DNA of 44,421 bases from Ktedonobacterales bacterium (GCA_027451525.1 DAIDJF010000046.1:1-44421), one strand, 5' to 3'; shown: positions 35,852-43,804, numbered from the stretch's first letter. The notes: generated by a model not told the origin, from the sequence alone. Numbers and translations are program-made.

Positions 35852-35889
35852 GCATGTGCCTTGCCTGTAACACATCCACAAAATTGTGT

Positions 35890-36156
35890 GAACGATTTGT
35901 GATAGCGTTGGCCTATGCTTCCTATGGTCAGAACCGTGAGACGTTTCATTTTGAAAATTTTGCGGATGACGAGGCAAGCGATCCGCATAATCCTACTACG
36001 GCCACCAACATCGTCTTCCTTGGTACCTCTATCGTCAGTGGCACAGCGACCGCTGTCGTTACGGCCACAGGACGAGCTACCAGTTTTGGCGATATTGTGG
36101 CCCACCTGGAATATCGCCCACCAGAAACAGAATTTGAACGCGGTATCAAACATTAA
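35890..36156 (+). pseudogene. Remnant of an MgtA-type P-type ATPase
   Basis: About 50 codons at 36005-36156 read TNIVFLGTSIVSGTATAVV, then ATGRATSFGDIV and PPETEFERGIKH. This is the actuator-domain stretch of P3-type Mg2+ ATPases, which normally exceed 800 residues. The TGES catalytic motif expected just upstream is gone and the frame stops at TAA 36154 where the family continues into a membrane helix. The open frame formally starts at 35797, but that part overlaps the csoR promoter and shows no homology. Deletion on both sides leaves a fossil. It is not the copper ATPase expected beside csoR-copZ. Confidence 0.7.
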
Positions 36157-36184
36157 GGGCAGCCAAGCGTGCATATAAATACTA

Positions 36185-36214
36185 TTGGACAGAGATGCGA
36201 TGATATGCTATACT
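36185..36214 (+). promoter_or_regulatory. Promoter of the small zinc protein gene
   Basis: TTGGAC at 36185-36190 and TATACT at 36209-36214, 18-base spacer. The leader to ATG 36338 is about 115 bases and contains an imperfect hairpin at about 36257-36284 (GTGTTTTTCTCT with GAGAGAAAACAC). Confidence 0.55.
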
Positions 36215-36337
36215 CTTCCCGATAGAAATCATCTTGGGAACAATATGGGTGATGCGAGTGTTTTTCTCTAAGAGAGAAAACACGTATTCTCACATACTGT
36301 TCATTAGACACCAACAAGGGAAAGGGGTTCAGCAGCA

Positions 36338-36526
36338 ATGCCGAAGAAGGGTGAACTTTCAAAGACAGCGCGTGCCTCGCTCGCGAACCGTGAAGAGATC
36401 AACCACTTGACCAACCGCATCTGCGCAAAGTGCGGTGAGGCCATCATGCTTAAAGAGTTACAGCCTGTAAAGGTGCTTGGCAAGGGCATGGTCTACTACC
36501 ACAAGACACACTACAACGTGCAGTAG
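36338..36526 (+). CDS. Small basic CCHH zinc-finger-like protein
   Basis: 62 residues, Lys/Arg-rich. Cys29-x2-Cys32 (ICAKCGEAI) and His55-x2-His58 (YYHKTHY) are spaced like a single zinc knuckle pair, with a 22-residue loop. AAAGGGG lies about 11 bases before the ATG. Its own promoter and terminator frame it as a monocistronic gene. The build suggests a nucleic-acid- or ribosome-associated protein, but I recognise no named family. Confidence 0.7.
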   Translation: MPKKGELSKTARASLANREEINHLTNRICAKCGEAIMLKELQPVKVLGKGMVYYHKTHYNVQ

Positions 36527-36552
36527 TTGGTTGACCGACCACAAGAGCATGT

Positions 36553-36595
36553 ACAGAACGTCTCTCCTCGAGAGGGGCGTTCTGTCTTATTTTTA
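36553..36595 (+). terminator. Rho-independent terminator of the small zinc protein gene
   Basis: ACAGAACG (36553-36560) pairs with CGTTCTGT (36578-36585), with an inner CTCTC/GAGAG stem and a following T-rich run. It ends just before the next promoter. Confidence 0.8.
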
Positions 36596-36600
36596 TGGAC

Positions 36601-36629
36601 TTGACACAGCCAACGGAAACTGACACAAT
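36601..36629 (+). promoter_or_regulatory. Promoter of the prephenate dehydratase gene
   Basis: TTGACA at 36601-36606, 17-base spacer, CACAAT at 36624-36629. Because it lies inside the longest open frame (from 36595), that upstream start cannot be used and the start at 36670 is favoured. Confidence 0.6.
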
Positions 36630-36669
36630 CGGCATAAGACTTCACAGAGGGAGTGCAATTATACCATTT

Positions 36670-37560
36670 ATGAGTCAATCGGATACCCTGGCTACTGATG
36701 CCACAACACCATCAGATACACACAAAAATGCGCCACTCGTTGCTTTTCAAGGCGAATATGGGGCTTTTGGCGATGAGGCGGTACGCGCTTATTTTGGGCG
36801 TGAAGTAGGAATACAACCAGAACCGCGCCCCTACCGTAGTTTTGCAGATGTTTTTCGAGCCGTTGCAACCGGTGAAACGAGCTACGGTATGGTTCCCGTC
36901 GAAAATTCTCAGGCCGGTAGCATCAATGATGTTTATGACCTGCTACGGCAACACGATCTCTTTGTGATCGGCGAGCATGGACATCCCGTCAATCACTGTC
37001 TGCTTTGTCTCCCAGGCCAACAGATCAGCGACATCAAGCGCGTTATCTCACACCCACAAGCGTTGGCACAAAGTGATGTCTATCTACGCGAATTAGGCGT
37101 GGAGATCGTGGCAACGTATGATACCGCTGGTAGCGCAAAAATGATCCGCGAAGAGAATTTACACGGAGTAGCCGCCGTCGCGGGTATCGGAGCCGCAGAA
37201 CTCTACCAACTCGAAGTGCTGGCGCGTGGCATCCAGACAATTAAAGACAACTATACACGGTTTATCGCCCTGGGACGCGAACCTGCGCCACGCCGTGAGG
37301 GAGCCGCGAAAACAATGCTCGTGATGGCAACTTCGCACCAGCCCGGCTCACTGTATCGCTGTCTGGGTATGCTCGCGGAGCATACGATCAATCTGCTCAA
37401 ACTAGAGTCTCGTCCCTCGCGCCAGCGCGCATGGGAATATGTCTTCTATCTCGATTTCGAGGGCCACCGCGAAGACCCCGCCGTGCGGGCCGCGCTGGCA
37501 GATCTGGCCGGTCACACCACATTCTGTAAGGTGCTCGGCTCGTTCTTGCGCGAAGTCTAG
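36670..37560 (+). CDS. pheA: Prephenate dehydratase with ACT domain
   Basis: 296 residues from ATG 36670. It converts prephenate to phenylpyruvate for Phe synthesis. FQGEYGAFGDEAVRAYF opens the catalytic domain, VPVENSQAGSINDVYDLL follows, and the catalytic Thr-Arg-Phe triplet is seen in NYTRFIALG. A C-terminal ACT domain (about 205-290) contains the Phe-binding ESRPSR motif, so feedback inhibition by Phe is expected. It is not fused to chorismate mutase; that activity comes from the separate aroH at 27510. The ribosome site is weak (GAGGGAG is too far). Confidence 0.93.
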   Translation: MSQSDTLATDATTPSDTHKNAPLVAFQGEYGAFGDEAVRAYFGREVGIQPEPRPYRSFADVFRAVATGETSYGMVPVENSQAGSINDVYDLLRQHDLFVIGEHGHPVNHCLLCLPGQQISDIKRVISHPQALAQSDVYLRELGVEIVATYDTAGSAKMIREENLHGVAAVAGIGAAELYQLEVLARGIQTIKDNYTRFIALGREPAPRREGAAKTMLVMATSHQPGSLYRCLGMLAEHTINLLKLESRPSRQRAWEYVFYLDFEGHREDPAVRAALADLAGHTTFCKVLGSFLREV

Positions 37561-37568
37561 CATATCCA

Positions 37569-37626
37569 TACGCATACATAAAAACCCAGCCGAGACTAGT
37601 CTCGGCTGGGTTTTTATGTATGCGTA
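37569..37626. terminator. 58-base perfect palindrome acting as bidirectional terminator
   Basis: Bases 37569-37597 are the exact reverse complement of 37598-37626, with no unpaired loop. Each strand shows a GC-rich inner stem followed by TTTTT, as in intrinsic terminators, and then ten further bases that also pair. It lies between the convergent pheA and mrp genes, 9 bases from each stop codon. Confidence 0.85.
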
Positions 37627-37634
37627 CATCGTCC

Positions 37635-38669
37635 TTACCGTTTTATTTTCAGCGTATTGATGAAGTTTTCCGCAAGTGCCTCATAAGCAGGTGAATAATA
37701 CTCTTCGACACGCCCGGCATCACACAGTGCCGTCAATGCGGAATCAATGGGCAATTGTGCCAATAGTGGCGAACCAGACATAGCGACCAGTTCCGTGCCA
37801 TTACTTGGCCCAAAGATTTCATAGCGTTCACCAGCAGGTGTCTCAAAGTAGGACATATTCTCGACAATACCCACGATCACGCCCTTCAACTGGCGCACCA
37901 TATTGACACACTTCATGACAATCATCGTCGCCAACATCTGCGGCGAAGAGACAACCACGATCCCATCAACAGGGAGAGCTTGCAACACCGTCATAGGCGC
38001 ATCTGACGTGCCAGGAGGCAGGTCAACCAGTAGATAGTCCAACTGACCCCAATCCACATCGCTATAGAACTGCTTGATGGCACTTGAGATCATTGGGCCT
38101 CGCCAGACCACTGGGTCACTCTCATGCTCTAGAAACATATTCATTGACATGATTTTAATGCCAGCTTTGCTACGCAATGGGTCGATACCACCATTAGCCG
38201 CCTTGCCGGGTTGACCCTTCACGCCAAACATACGCGCAATACTCGGCCCCGTGATGTCACCATCCAGAATACCTACGCTTAATCCCTGGCGGCGCAACGA
38301 GACGGCCAACAAGCCAGTGACCAGCGATTTGCCCACCCCACCTTTACCGCTCATAATCGCAATCACCTGCTTGATCTTGCGGTCAGCGGGTGCAGGCGAC
38401 ATTTGCAGCGGAACACCACGCCCAACTGGAGCTTTCTTGGGAGCGACGGAAACAGGCTCACCGTTGACCGCTGCATTCAGGTCTTTAAGCAATATTTCCA
38501 TTTTCTCCGGCGTAAAGCGATGGGTACGCGCTCCCCCAGCAACACTTTCACGCGAACCGACCGCGCATGCCGTGCAGGGCAGACCATGTCCGTGAAAGAC
38601 TTTGACCGTCGACGGGTATTTTGTCACCACGTCGTGTATAATCATATCGGCACTAATTGTTTCCGCCAT
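37635..38669 (-). CDS. Mrp/NBP35-type P-loop ATPase with N-terminal DUF1858 domain
   Basis: 344 residues. Residues 1-65 are a DUF1858-like domain with C32-x2-C35 (GLPCTACAVGSRES). From about 95 onward it is an Mrp-family iron-sulfur carrier ATPase: deviant Walker A MSGKGGVGKS (about 105-114), then GDITGPSIARMFG and DYLLVDLPPGTSDAPM. The position that normally holds the cluster-binding CxxC reads ENMSYFETPAGERYEIFG, with no Cys. The DUF1858 Cys pair may take over metal or cluster binding; that is inference. The normal role is Fe-S cluster delivery to apoproteins. Confidence 0.85.
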   Translation of the reverse strand: MAETISADMIIHDVVTKYPSTVKVFHGHGLPCTACAVGSRESVAGGARTHRFTPEKMEILLKDLNAAVNGEPVSVAPKKAPVGRGVPLQMSPAPADRKIKQVIAIMSGKGGVGKSLVTGLLAVSLRRQGLSVGILDGDITGPSIARMFGVKGQPGKAANGGIDPLRSKAGIKIMSMNMFLEHESDPVVWRGPMISSAIKQFYSDVDWGQLDYLLVDLPPGTSDAPMTVLQALPVDGIVVVSSPQMLATMIVMKCVNMVRQLKGVIVGIVENMSYFETPAGERYEIFGPSNGTELVAMSGSPLLAQLPIDSALTALCDAGRVEEYYSPAYEALAENFINTLKIKR

Positions 38670-39008
38670 GTGTCATATCCTCATTCGCAGCTGAGAAATA
38701 TTCTGCTTGCTGCTCTTTTCTTATGGTAGTAATAGATAAAAGGACTAATTCCGACCTTCTGACTCTGATATCGTTACTATTATACCACATGACTGTTCCG
38801 TCACGCTATACCCCGCCTTCGGTAACATTTTCATTTGACCTAACACGTACCCTTTATTGAGCAAAGCCATGAGAATGGGAACAAGCTTTTTTCAGGCCAA
38901 GGCCAGTTTCTCTTTAGCATCAATCAGACAATTGCGAAAGAGCGGTGGGTATGCTATCATGCAACACAACCAAGAGTTTTCGCTACATGTAGCATGAAGG
39001 AATGAAGT
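38670..39008. other. Intergenic region between divergent mrp and crp-type genes
   Basis: About 340 bases. Apart from the promoter at 38932-38960 (listed separately) I see no gene. An AT-rich stretch at about 38770-38790 may hold the mrp promoter on the minus strand, but no convincing hexamer pair was found. Confidence 0.4.
38932..38960 (+). promoter_or_regulatory. Promoter of the Crp/Fnr-type regulator gene
   Basis: TTGCGA at 38932-38937 and TATCAT at 38955-38960 with a 17-base spacer, 49 bases before ATG 39009. Confidence 0.5.
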
Positions 39009-39695
39009 ATGGAAGAGAACGATGCATCCTATCTTAAACAAGTATCGCTCTTTGCGAGCCTCGGCGACGAAGATATTCGCGCGCTGGCAGCAGTAGCCAA
39101 GCGGCGGACATTTCGTACAGGTGAGGTCATTTTTCATCGCGACGACCCTGGGCAGGTTTTGTATGTGATTAAAGAGGGAAAAGTCAAAATCTGCTTGATT
39201 AGTCCCGATGGACAGGAAATCTCGCTGGTTGTCTTTGGCAAAGGCGAGTGTTTTGGAGAACTAGCTCTCTTGGATGGCTTACCTCGCTCAGCAGATGCTA
39301 TCGCGCTCGAAAAAGCCGAATGTTATACGCTACAGCGCAGTGATTTCCACAACGCAATCATGAAAAATCCAAAGATCGCTATCGAGGTGTTGGAGGTGCT
39401 CTCTAAGCGTCTGCGCAGCACCGATCAGCAGGTTGAAGATCTGATTTTCCTTGATGTCTACGGGCGTGTGGCAAAAAAGCTGTTAGAGTTGGGTGATAGT
39501 CACGGCACAAAAGTGGAGGATGGCACACGTATTGAGGTCCGTTTGACACAACAGGAACTCGCCTCGATGGTTGGAGCCTCACGTGAAAGCGTCAATAAGG
39601 TGCTGGGATATTTTACCGACAAGAAATTTATTAGCACAGACCGTCATCGTATTACCATCCATCGTATGGAAGACTTGCGACGACGCATCTATTAA
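39009..39695 (+). CDS. Crp/Fnr-family transcriptional regulator
   Basis: 228 residues. The cyclic-nucleotide-binding fold (about 10-125) has GECFGELALLDGLPRSADAIA, which keeps the Glu and Arg used by CRP to bind the cAMP phosphate, so cAMP binding is plausible. No Fnr-type cysteine cluster is present. A dimer helix follows, then the Crp winged helix with LTQQELASMVGASRESVNKV. It is probably cotranscribed with the prenyltransferase gene 23 bases downstream. Confidence 0.9.
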   Translation: MEENDASYLKQVSLFASLGDEDIRALAAVAKRRTFRTGEVIFHRDDPGQVLYVIKEGKVKICLISPDGQEISLVVFGKGECFGELALLDGLPRSADAIALEKAECYTLQRSDFHNAIMKNPKIAIEVLEVLSKRLRSTDQQVEDLIFLDVYGRVAKKLLELGDSHGTKVEDGTRIEVRLTQQELASMVGASRESVNKVLGYFTDKKFISTDRHRITIHRMEDLRRRIY

Positions 39696-39718
39696 GAATA
39701 GCTCTTGGCGGTCACAGA

Positions 39719-40744
39719 TTGGAAGCATTCTTGAAGCGAGAACCTATAACACAGGATGGCTCAACAAGCGAAACTGTGCCTTCAAGGTCATTAAAGGGCG
39801 ATACACGCACACTCCTCCAGCGTCTATCTGCTCTACTGCAAGCGTTACGTCCGCGCCAATGGACAAAGAATCTGGCGGTCTGTATTGGCCTCGTTTTCGC
39901 ACAACGGCTCTTCACATTCTCTTCTCTGGAACGTGGGAGCCTGGCACTGATCATTTTTTGCCTTGCTTCCAGCTGTACCTATCTTATAAATGATCTGCTC
40001 GACCTGGAGCAAGATCGGCAACATCCAGTGAAATGTAAACGCCCTCTTGCTTCTGGTGCGCTTCCAGTTTCCTGGGCAATTGCTGGTATTGCACTCCTGC
40101 TCCTGCTGTGTGGACTATTCATTGGCGTCATGTTTACGTTACCCACTACCACGTCACTACCAGACCTGTATCACATCTTTGGGGGAGCTACCACACTTTT
40201 CACGCTCATCGTCGCCTCCTACCTTCTATTGATGCTCTGGTATAGTCTCAAACTGAAGCATATCGTTCTTATTGACGTGTTTGTCATCGCAAGTGGTTTC
40301 ATCGCCCGTGTGCTCGCGGGAGCGGTCGTCATCCCAGTCGCAATCTCCCCCTGGCTTGTGCTGGTCACATGTTTTCTCTCACTCTTCCTTGCATTAGGAA
40401 AACGCCGTCACGAGTTAGGCTTGTTACAAGGTCAGGCAAGCCAGCATCGCCGCATCCTTCAAGAGTATAGCCTGCCACTACTCGACCAGATGATGACGAT
40501 TGTTGTCACAGGAACGATGCTCGCCTACAGTCTCTATACCATTGAGGGACCAACGGGCGGTCAGCACCTGATCCTCACGATTCCACTTGTCCTCTACGGC
40601 GTCTTTCGCTACCTTTATCTGATCTACATGCGGATGGAAGGAGGAAGTCCTGAAGAGGTACTGCTACGTGACAGACATGTACTTGGAACCGTCTTGTTGT
40701 ATATCGCACTCGTCTATATTATTCTCTATATCATCCCATCTTGA
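39719..40744 (+). CDS. UbiA-family prenyl-phosphate transferase, decaprenyl-phosphate phosphoribosyltransferase type
   Basis: 341 residues from TTG 39719; no ATG is available in the first 140 codons and the ribosome site is weak, so the start is uncertain. It is an integral membrane protein with about nine helices. The aspartate-rich motif near residue 91 reads NDLLDLEQDRQHPVKCKRPLA, wider than plain UbiA and matching the Rv3806c group that transfers phosphoribose from PRPP to polyprenyl phosphate. A second motif lies in the later loop (LALGKRRHELGLL). In mycobacteria this leads to decaprenyl-phosphoarabinose for cell-wall arabinan. A polyprenol-linked sugar pathway is plausible, supported by the DPM1-type transferase downstream. 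Confidence 0.8.
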   Translation: MEAFLKREPITQDGSTSETVPSRSLKGDTRTLLQRLSALLQALRPRQWTKNLAVCIGLVFAQRLFTFSSLERGSLALIIFCLASSCTYLINDLLDLEQDRQHPVKCKRPLASGALPVSWAIAGIALLLLLCGLFIGVMFTLPTTTSLPDLYHIFGGATTLFTLIVASYLLLMLWYSLKLKHIVLIDVFVIASGFIARVLAGAVVIPVAISPWLVLVTCFLSLFLALGKRRHELGLLQGQASQHRRILQEYSLPLLDQMMTIVVTGTMLAYSLYTIEGPTGGQHLILTIPLVLYGVFRYLYLIYMRMEGGSPEEVLLRDRHVLGTVLLYIALVYIILYIIPS

Positions 40745-41229
40745 GTAAGAAGGAGTAATGAAACAGTAGATACAACAGAACAACTGAAAACAGGCTGACA
40801 ACTCACCCATATGGCAGTGCGCTGTTACCACGGTTAGCCATCAAAAGTTTAACATATATCATGGCTAAATGGCATATCAAGTCTATAAGGAGCTACGTAT
40901 TAACAAGGTACTATCTCTGTAACGGTATGTATATCCAATGCGTACCTCTAATGAGGCTTCATCACAGATTTTGTCTTTTTGCAAGAACGCATCGTCATTA
41001 GGCTGTTGATAGATTTTATAAACAAGCAAAAATACGCCAATTTATTTCATTGCATCGATTGCGATGGTGTGTATGAATGTTTTATGGCATTCATATAAAA
41101 GTTGCATCGAACATACGGCACGGTTTTTTGGACAGCATAGTTCGGAACATGCCAACACAGTACGCTACCGAAATAGTCGCTATTGCATACGCATCAACCA
41201 TATTTCGGTATTTAATGGAGAAATATTAC
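40745..41229. other. 485-base AT-rich intergenic region
   Basis: No gene recognised. An open frame in phase with the next gene extends back to 41077, but it lacks a ribosome site and homology, so I treat it as leader. I could not identify a reliable promoter. Confidence 0.4.
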
Positions 41230-41991
41230 ATGAAAACGTTAATTATTATCCCAACGTATAATGAAATCGAGAATCTGCGTCCGCTGCTTGAAACAACTTT
41301 TTCGTATGTTCCAGAGACGGATGTCTTGGTAATTGATGATAATTCACCGGATGGGACAGGAGCATTAGCAGATCAGATTAGCCAGGAAAATGCACGAGTA
41401 CATGTAATGCATCGTGCAGGCAAACTTGGCTTGGGAACAGCGTATATCGCGGGCTTTAAATACGCTATTGAACATCTTTATGATGCCGCCTTTGAGATGG
41501 ATGCAGATTTCTCGCATGACCCGCGCTATCTGCCAGCTTTCCTCAAGGCCATCGAAAACGCTGATCTGGTTATCGGCTCGCGCTATATTAGTGGTGGCGG
41601 CACACCAAACTGGTCGCTATTGCGCCGCTTTATCAGTGGTGGTGGTAACATTTTTGCGCGCTTTATGCTCAATATGCCCATCCATGACTGCACGGCGGGT
41701 TTCCGTTGCTACCGTCGTGAAGTACTAGAACACATTGATCTCGACAGTATCCAGTCTCAAGGCTATGCGTTCCAGGTCGAATTAGCCTATCGCGTTCTAA
41801 AACACGGTTTCAAAGTCGTCGAAACCCCCATTATTTTCCTGGATCGCCGCGTGGGAAAATCGAAAATGTCGCGTAAGATTTTCTTAGAAGGCTTTACCTG
41901 GGTCATACGAACGCGCTTCGGCAAAGATGGCTCAGCCCATTCTACCATGTATGGTCCCATTAAAGAGGTTCCATCAATGCTACAGAAGTAG
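41230..41991 (+). CDS. Family 2 glycosyltransferase, polyprenol-phosphate mannosyltransferase (DPM1) type
   Basis: 253 residues from ATG 41230 (GGAG upstream). Family features are IIPTYNEIENLRPLL, VIDDNSPDGTGALAD (nucleotide-sugar Asp pair), HRAGKLGLGTAYIAGFKYA, EMDADFSHDPRYL (metal-binding DAD) and GSRYISGGGTPNWS. It lacks the C-terminal membrane helices of GtrB-like relatives, as in soluble DPM1. It would load a sugar (mannose in characterised members) from a nucleotide sugar onto a polyprenyl phosphate for extracellular glycosylation. Confidence 0.88.
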   Translation: MKTLIIIPTYNEIENLRPLLETTFSYVPETDVLVIDDNSPDGTGALADQISQENARVHVMHRAGKLGLGTAYIAGFKYAIEHLYDAAFEMDADFSHDPRYLPAFLKAIENADLVIGSRYISGGGTPNWSLLRRFISGGGNIFARFMLNMPIHDCTAGFRCYRREVLEHIDLDSIQSQGYAFQVELAYRVLKHGFKVVETPIIFLDRRVGKSKMSRKIFLEGFTWVIRTRFGKDGSAHSTMYGPIKEVPSMLQK

Positions 41992-42001
41992 TGACTATAG
42001 G

Positions 42002-42045
42002 AAGCGCAGGGAATAGAAATTCTATTTCTTGCGCTTTTTATTTTT
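42002..42045 (+). terminator. Rho-independent terminator after the DPM1-type gene
   Basis: AAGCGCA (42002-42008) pairs with TGCGCTT (42030-42036), with an inner GAATAG/CTATTC-like stem and a T-rich run. It overlaps the last codons of the convergent yacP-like gene. Confidence 0.65.
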
Positions 42046-42564
42046 CCCCTTATTTTTGCCATGATGATATGTCTCTATCTCATCTTCTATTTTATGAGCA
42101 GGGTCAATACCATATATTTTTCGCATCTCCTGGCGATGGCGGATACGGTACGCAACATCATTAGGGGCGGCATTCAGATGTCTTACAAGGTGCTGGGTAG
42201 AATGGGCTGTTCCGCCTTGCTCTTTCACCGCATGACGCACTTCCATATCGTTACTATACATCTCTACAACACAGCCTTTCGTACGTGCTTCCGCAGCGAG
42301 ACGTGCAATGACTTGATCCGCCGTTTCTCCATGCCGTGAGTAGATGATACGAATATGCTCCTCGTGGCTTATCTGTTCGCGCGCACCATCTCCATCAAAA
42401 ACCACCGTTATACGACATGTCTCAAAACGATAGCGATTGTGCAATTGCCGTATAAGCAACCGACGAGCCTCTGCTCTGTTCTTAATCTCTAGCGCGCGAA
42501 ACATCTCACTGTTTTTTATCACGTTGTAGCCATCGACGAGAATTTCATGTTCCATCCTACGCAC
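42022..42564 (-). CDS. YacP/NYN-domain ribonuclease-like protein
   Basis: 180 residues, NYN (PIN-like) fold. VDGYNVIKN holds the first metal-binding Asp, TVVFDGDG the second and GETADQVIARLA the third, with YSNDMEVRHAV following. The group includes Bacillus YacP/Rae1, a ribosome-associated endoribonuclease. The last 20 residues are a Lys/Asn-rich basic tail that could contact RNA. The start is uncertain: GTG 42564 has AAAGGA close by, and ATG 42555 begins three codons later. Confidence 0.85.
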   Translation of the reverse strand: MRRMEHEILVDGYNVIKNSEMFRALEIKNRAEARRLLIRQLHNRYRFETCRITVVFDGDGAREQISHEEHIRIIYSRHGETADQVIARLAAEARTKGCVVEMYSNDMEVRHAVKEQGGTAHSTQHLVRHLNAAPNDVAYRIRHRQEMRKIYGIDPAHKIEDEIETYHHGKNKGKNKKRKK

Positions 42565-42742
42565 AATCCTTTAAAAAGATCAGACTAATGCCTGACCATA
42601 TAAAATGGCATACGCATCACCTATGCCTTAAAAATTGGGGCATCTCTCTTCTACTCTTGATATTACTGTATTCTGACAATACTCTTCAACATTAGGAGTT
42701 TTAGGGTAATAATATGTAGGCTGATGGGAGTGTCACAAAAGT

Positions 42743-43804
42743 TTAGCCATGCCGCATCTGTTGCAAAATGTTTAGAAACAGGTGCCAGAGATAGCTAAGT
42801 TCAGCACGGATATCCACATGCAGGGTCTTTATAGCCCAGATGTTCGCGTTGGCTGAAACAGTTGCCGAAAGGATCAGCACGACTAAGGCAACGAAGAGTA
42901 GAAAGAAAAGCCAGGTCAGCGTAAGTTCGATACAGTGAGCAATAATTGCGACACGTGTCGCCCGTGAGATTGGAGAAGGCGAAACAGTCGTTTTTGTTGT
43001 TGTCGCAGAAGGAGGTGCGGGTACAATACCAGGCTGTACCGATACAGTAGAGGTTGGTGATACAGGCGAGGAGGCGGGAGTATTCGTCTTTATCCTTGTA
43101 GTATCCTGAGGAGGGAGCGGTGATTTAGCGGTAGCGTGAGCCATAACCTTCTTTTCGACATGGGTAGACGACGAGGGTGGTTGACTCTCTAGTGGGCGAG
43201 AGGCCGCTTTGGGCGTGGATTGCGTCTGTTGTTTCTCCTTAGACGGGACCGCGACGGGTACACTCCCACGAGCCGCCTGTGCAGGTGAAGGCGTACTCTC
43301 TCGCACGCGCTCTGGCACAACTGTATGCACAGGTTCAGTTGAACGCAACGGTTGTATCTGCTCAGTCACCGGGGTAGGCGTGAGTGTAGGAGTTACGGCA
43401 GGCGCAATTTGTCCTGGCTGTACACAGACAAGAGCAGGCGAAGCAGCCTTTTTACGCGGCCCCACTTGTGGCTGCGCTTGTGTTTGGTGCGAGGGCAATG
43501 GGAGTGTCCCGGGCAGAGGAGCGGATTCAACGCGAAAAGTAAGACCAACCTCGTGAACACAGGCACCACAAATGCCATGGACGGTATCCCAGCACTGGGG
43601 ACAGGATGGGCGACGGCAGCGAAAACAGAAATGACACATGCTCATAAACGCGGCCTCGACCGCCAGAGCAGGTGCCTTCAAAAGATATTCTTGGCCTTGT
43701 GCAGGCCCATAGATCGCATTGCAAATTGGGCAAAAGATTATCCCTTGCGCAGTCGCGGATTGAGCGGCAGAAACAGGGGTTTTAGCAAATGTTGTCTCGC
43801 TCAT
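42743..43804 (-). CDS. Cys-rich zinc-ribbon protein with disordered linker and C-terminal membrane helix
   Basis: 353 residues from ATG 43804 (GGGAGG upstream); the frame runs back to 43933 without a better site. Nine Cys lie in the first 82 residues: C25/C28 (FCPICNAIYG), C57/C60/C63, C68/C71 and C79/C82, consistent with two zinc sites. Residues about 90-280 are rich in Pro, Thr, Ser and Gln and look disordered. A single helix (about 285-312, TLTWLFFLLFVALVVLIL) and a 40-residue amphipathic tail end the chain. There is no signal peptide, so the zinc part is probably cytoplasmic. No family recognised; an envelope-tethered scaffold is a guess. Confidence 0.65.
   Translation of the reverse strand: MSETTFAKTPVSAAQSATAQGIIFCPICNAIYGPAQGQEYLLKAPALAVEAAFMSMCHFCFRCRRPSCPQCWDTVHGICGACVHEVGLTFRVESAPLPGTLPLPSHQTQAQPQVGPRKKAASPALVCVQPGQIAPAVTPTLTPTPVTEQIQPLRSTEPVHTVVPERVRESTPSPAQAARGSVPVAVPSKEKQQTQSTPKAASRPLESQPPSSSTHVEKKVMAHATAKSPLPPQDTTRIKTNTPASSPVSPTSTVSVQPGIVPAPPSATTTKTTVSPSPISRATRVAIIAHCIELTLTWLFFLLFVALVVLILSATVSANANIWAIKTLHVDIRAELSYLWHLFLNILQQMRHG

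Noticed and set aside
35797..35889. N-terminal part of the P-type ATPase-like frame
   Set aside because: It overlaps the csoR promoter and operator and shows no similarity to ATPases; only the later part is a remnant.
36595..36669. Longer pheA start at 36595
   Set aside because: It precedes the TTGACA/CACAAT promoter and overlaps the previous terminator, so it would not be in the mRNA.
37569..37626. Palindrome considered as a recombination or transposon end
   Set aside because: It has no direct repeats or transposase nearby and sits exactly between two convergent stop codons with T runs on both strands, fitting a bidirectional terminator.
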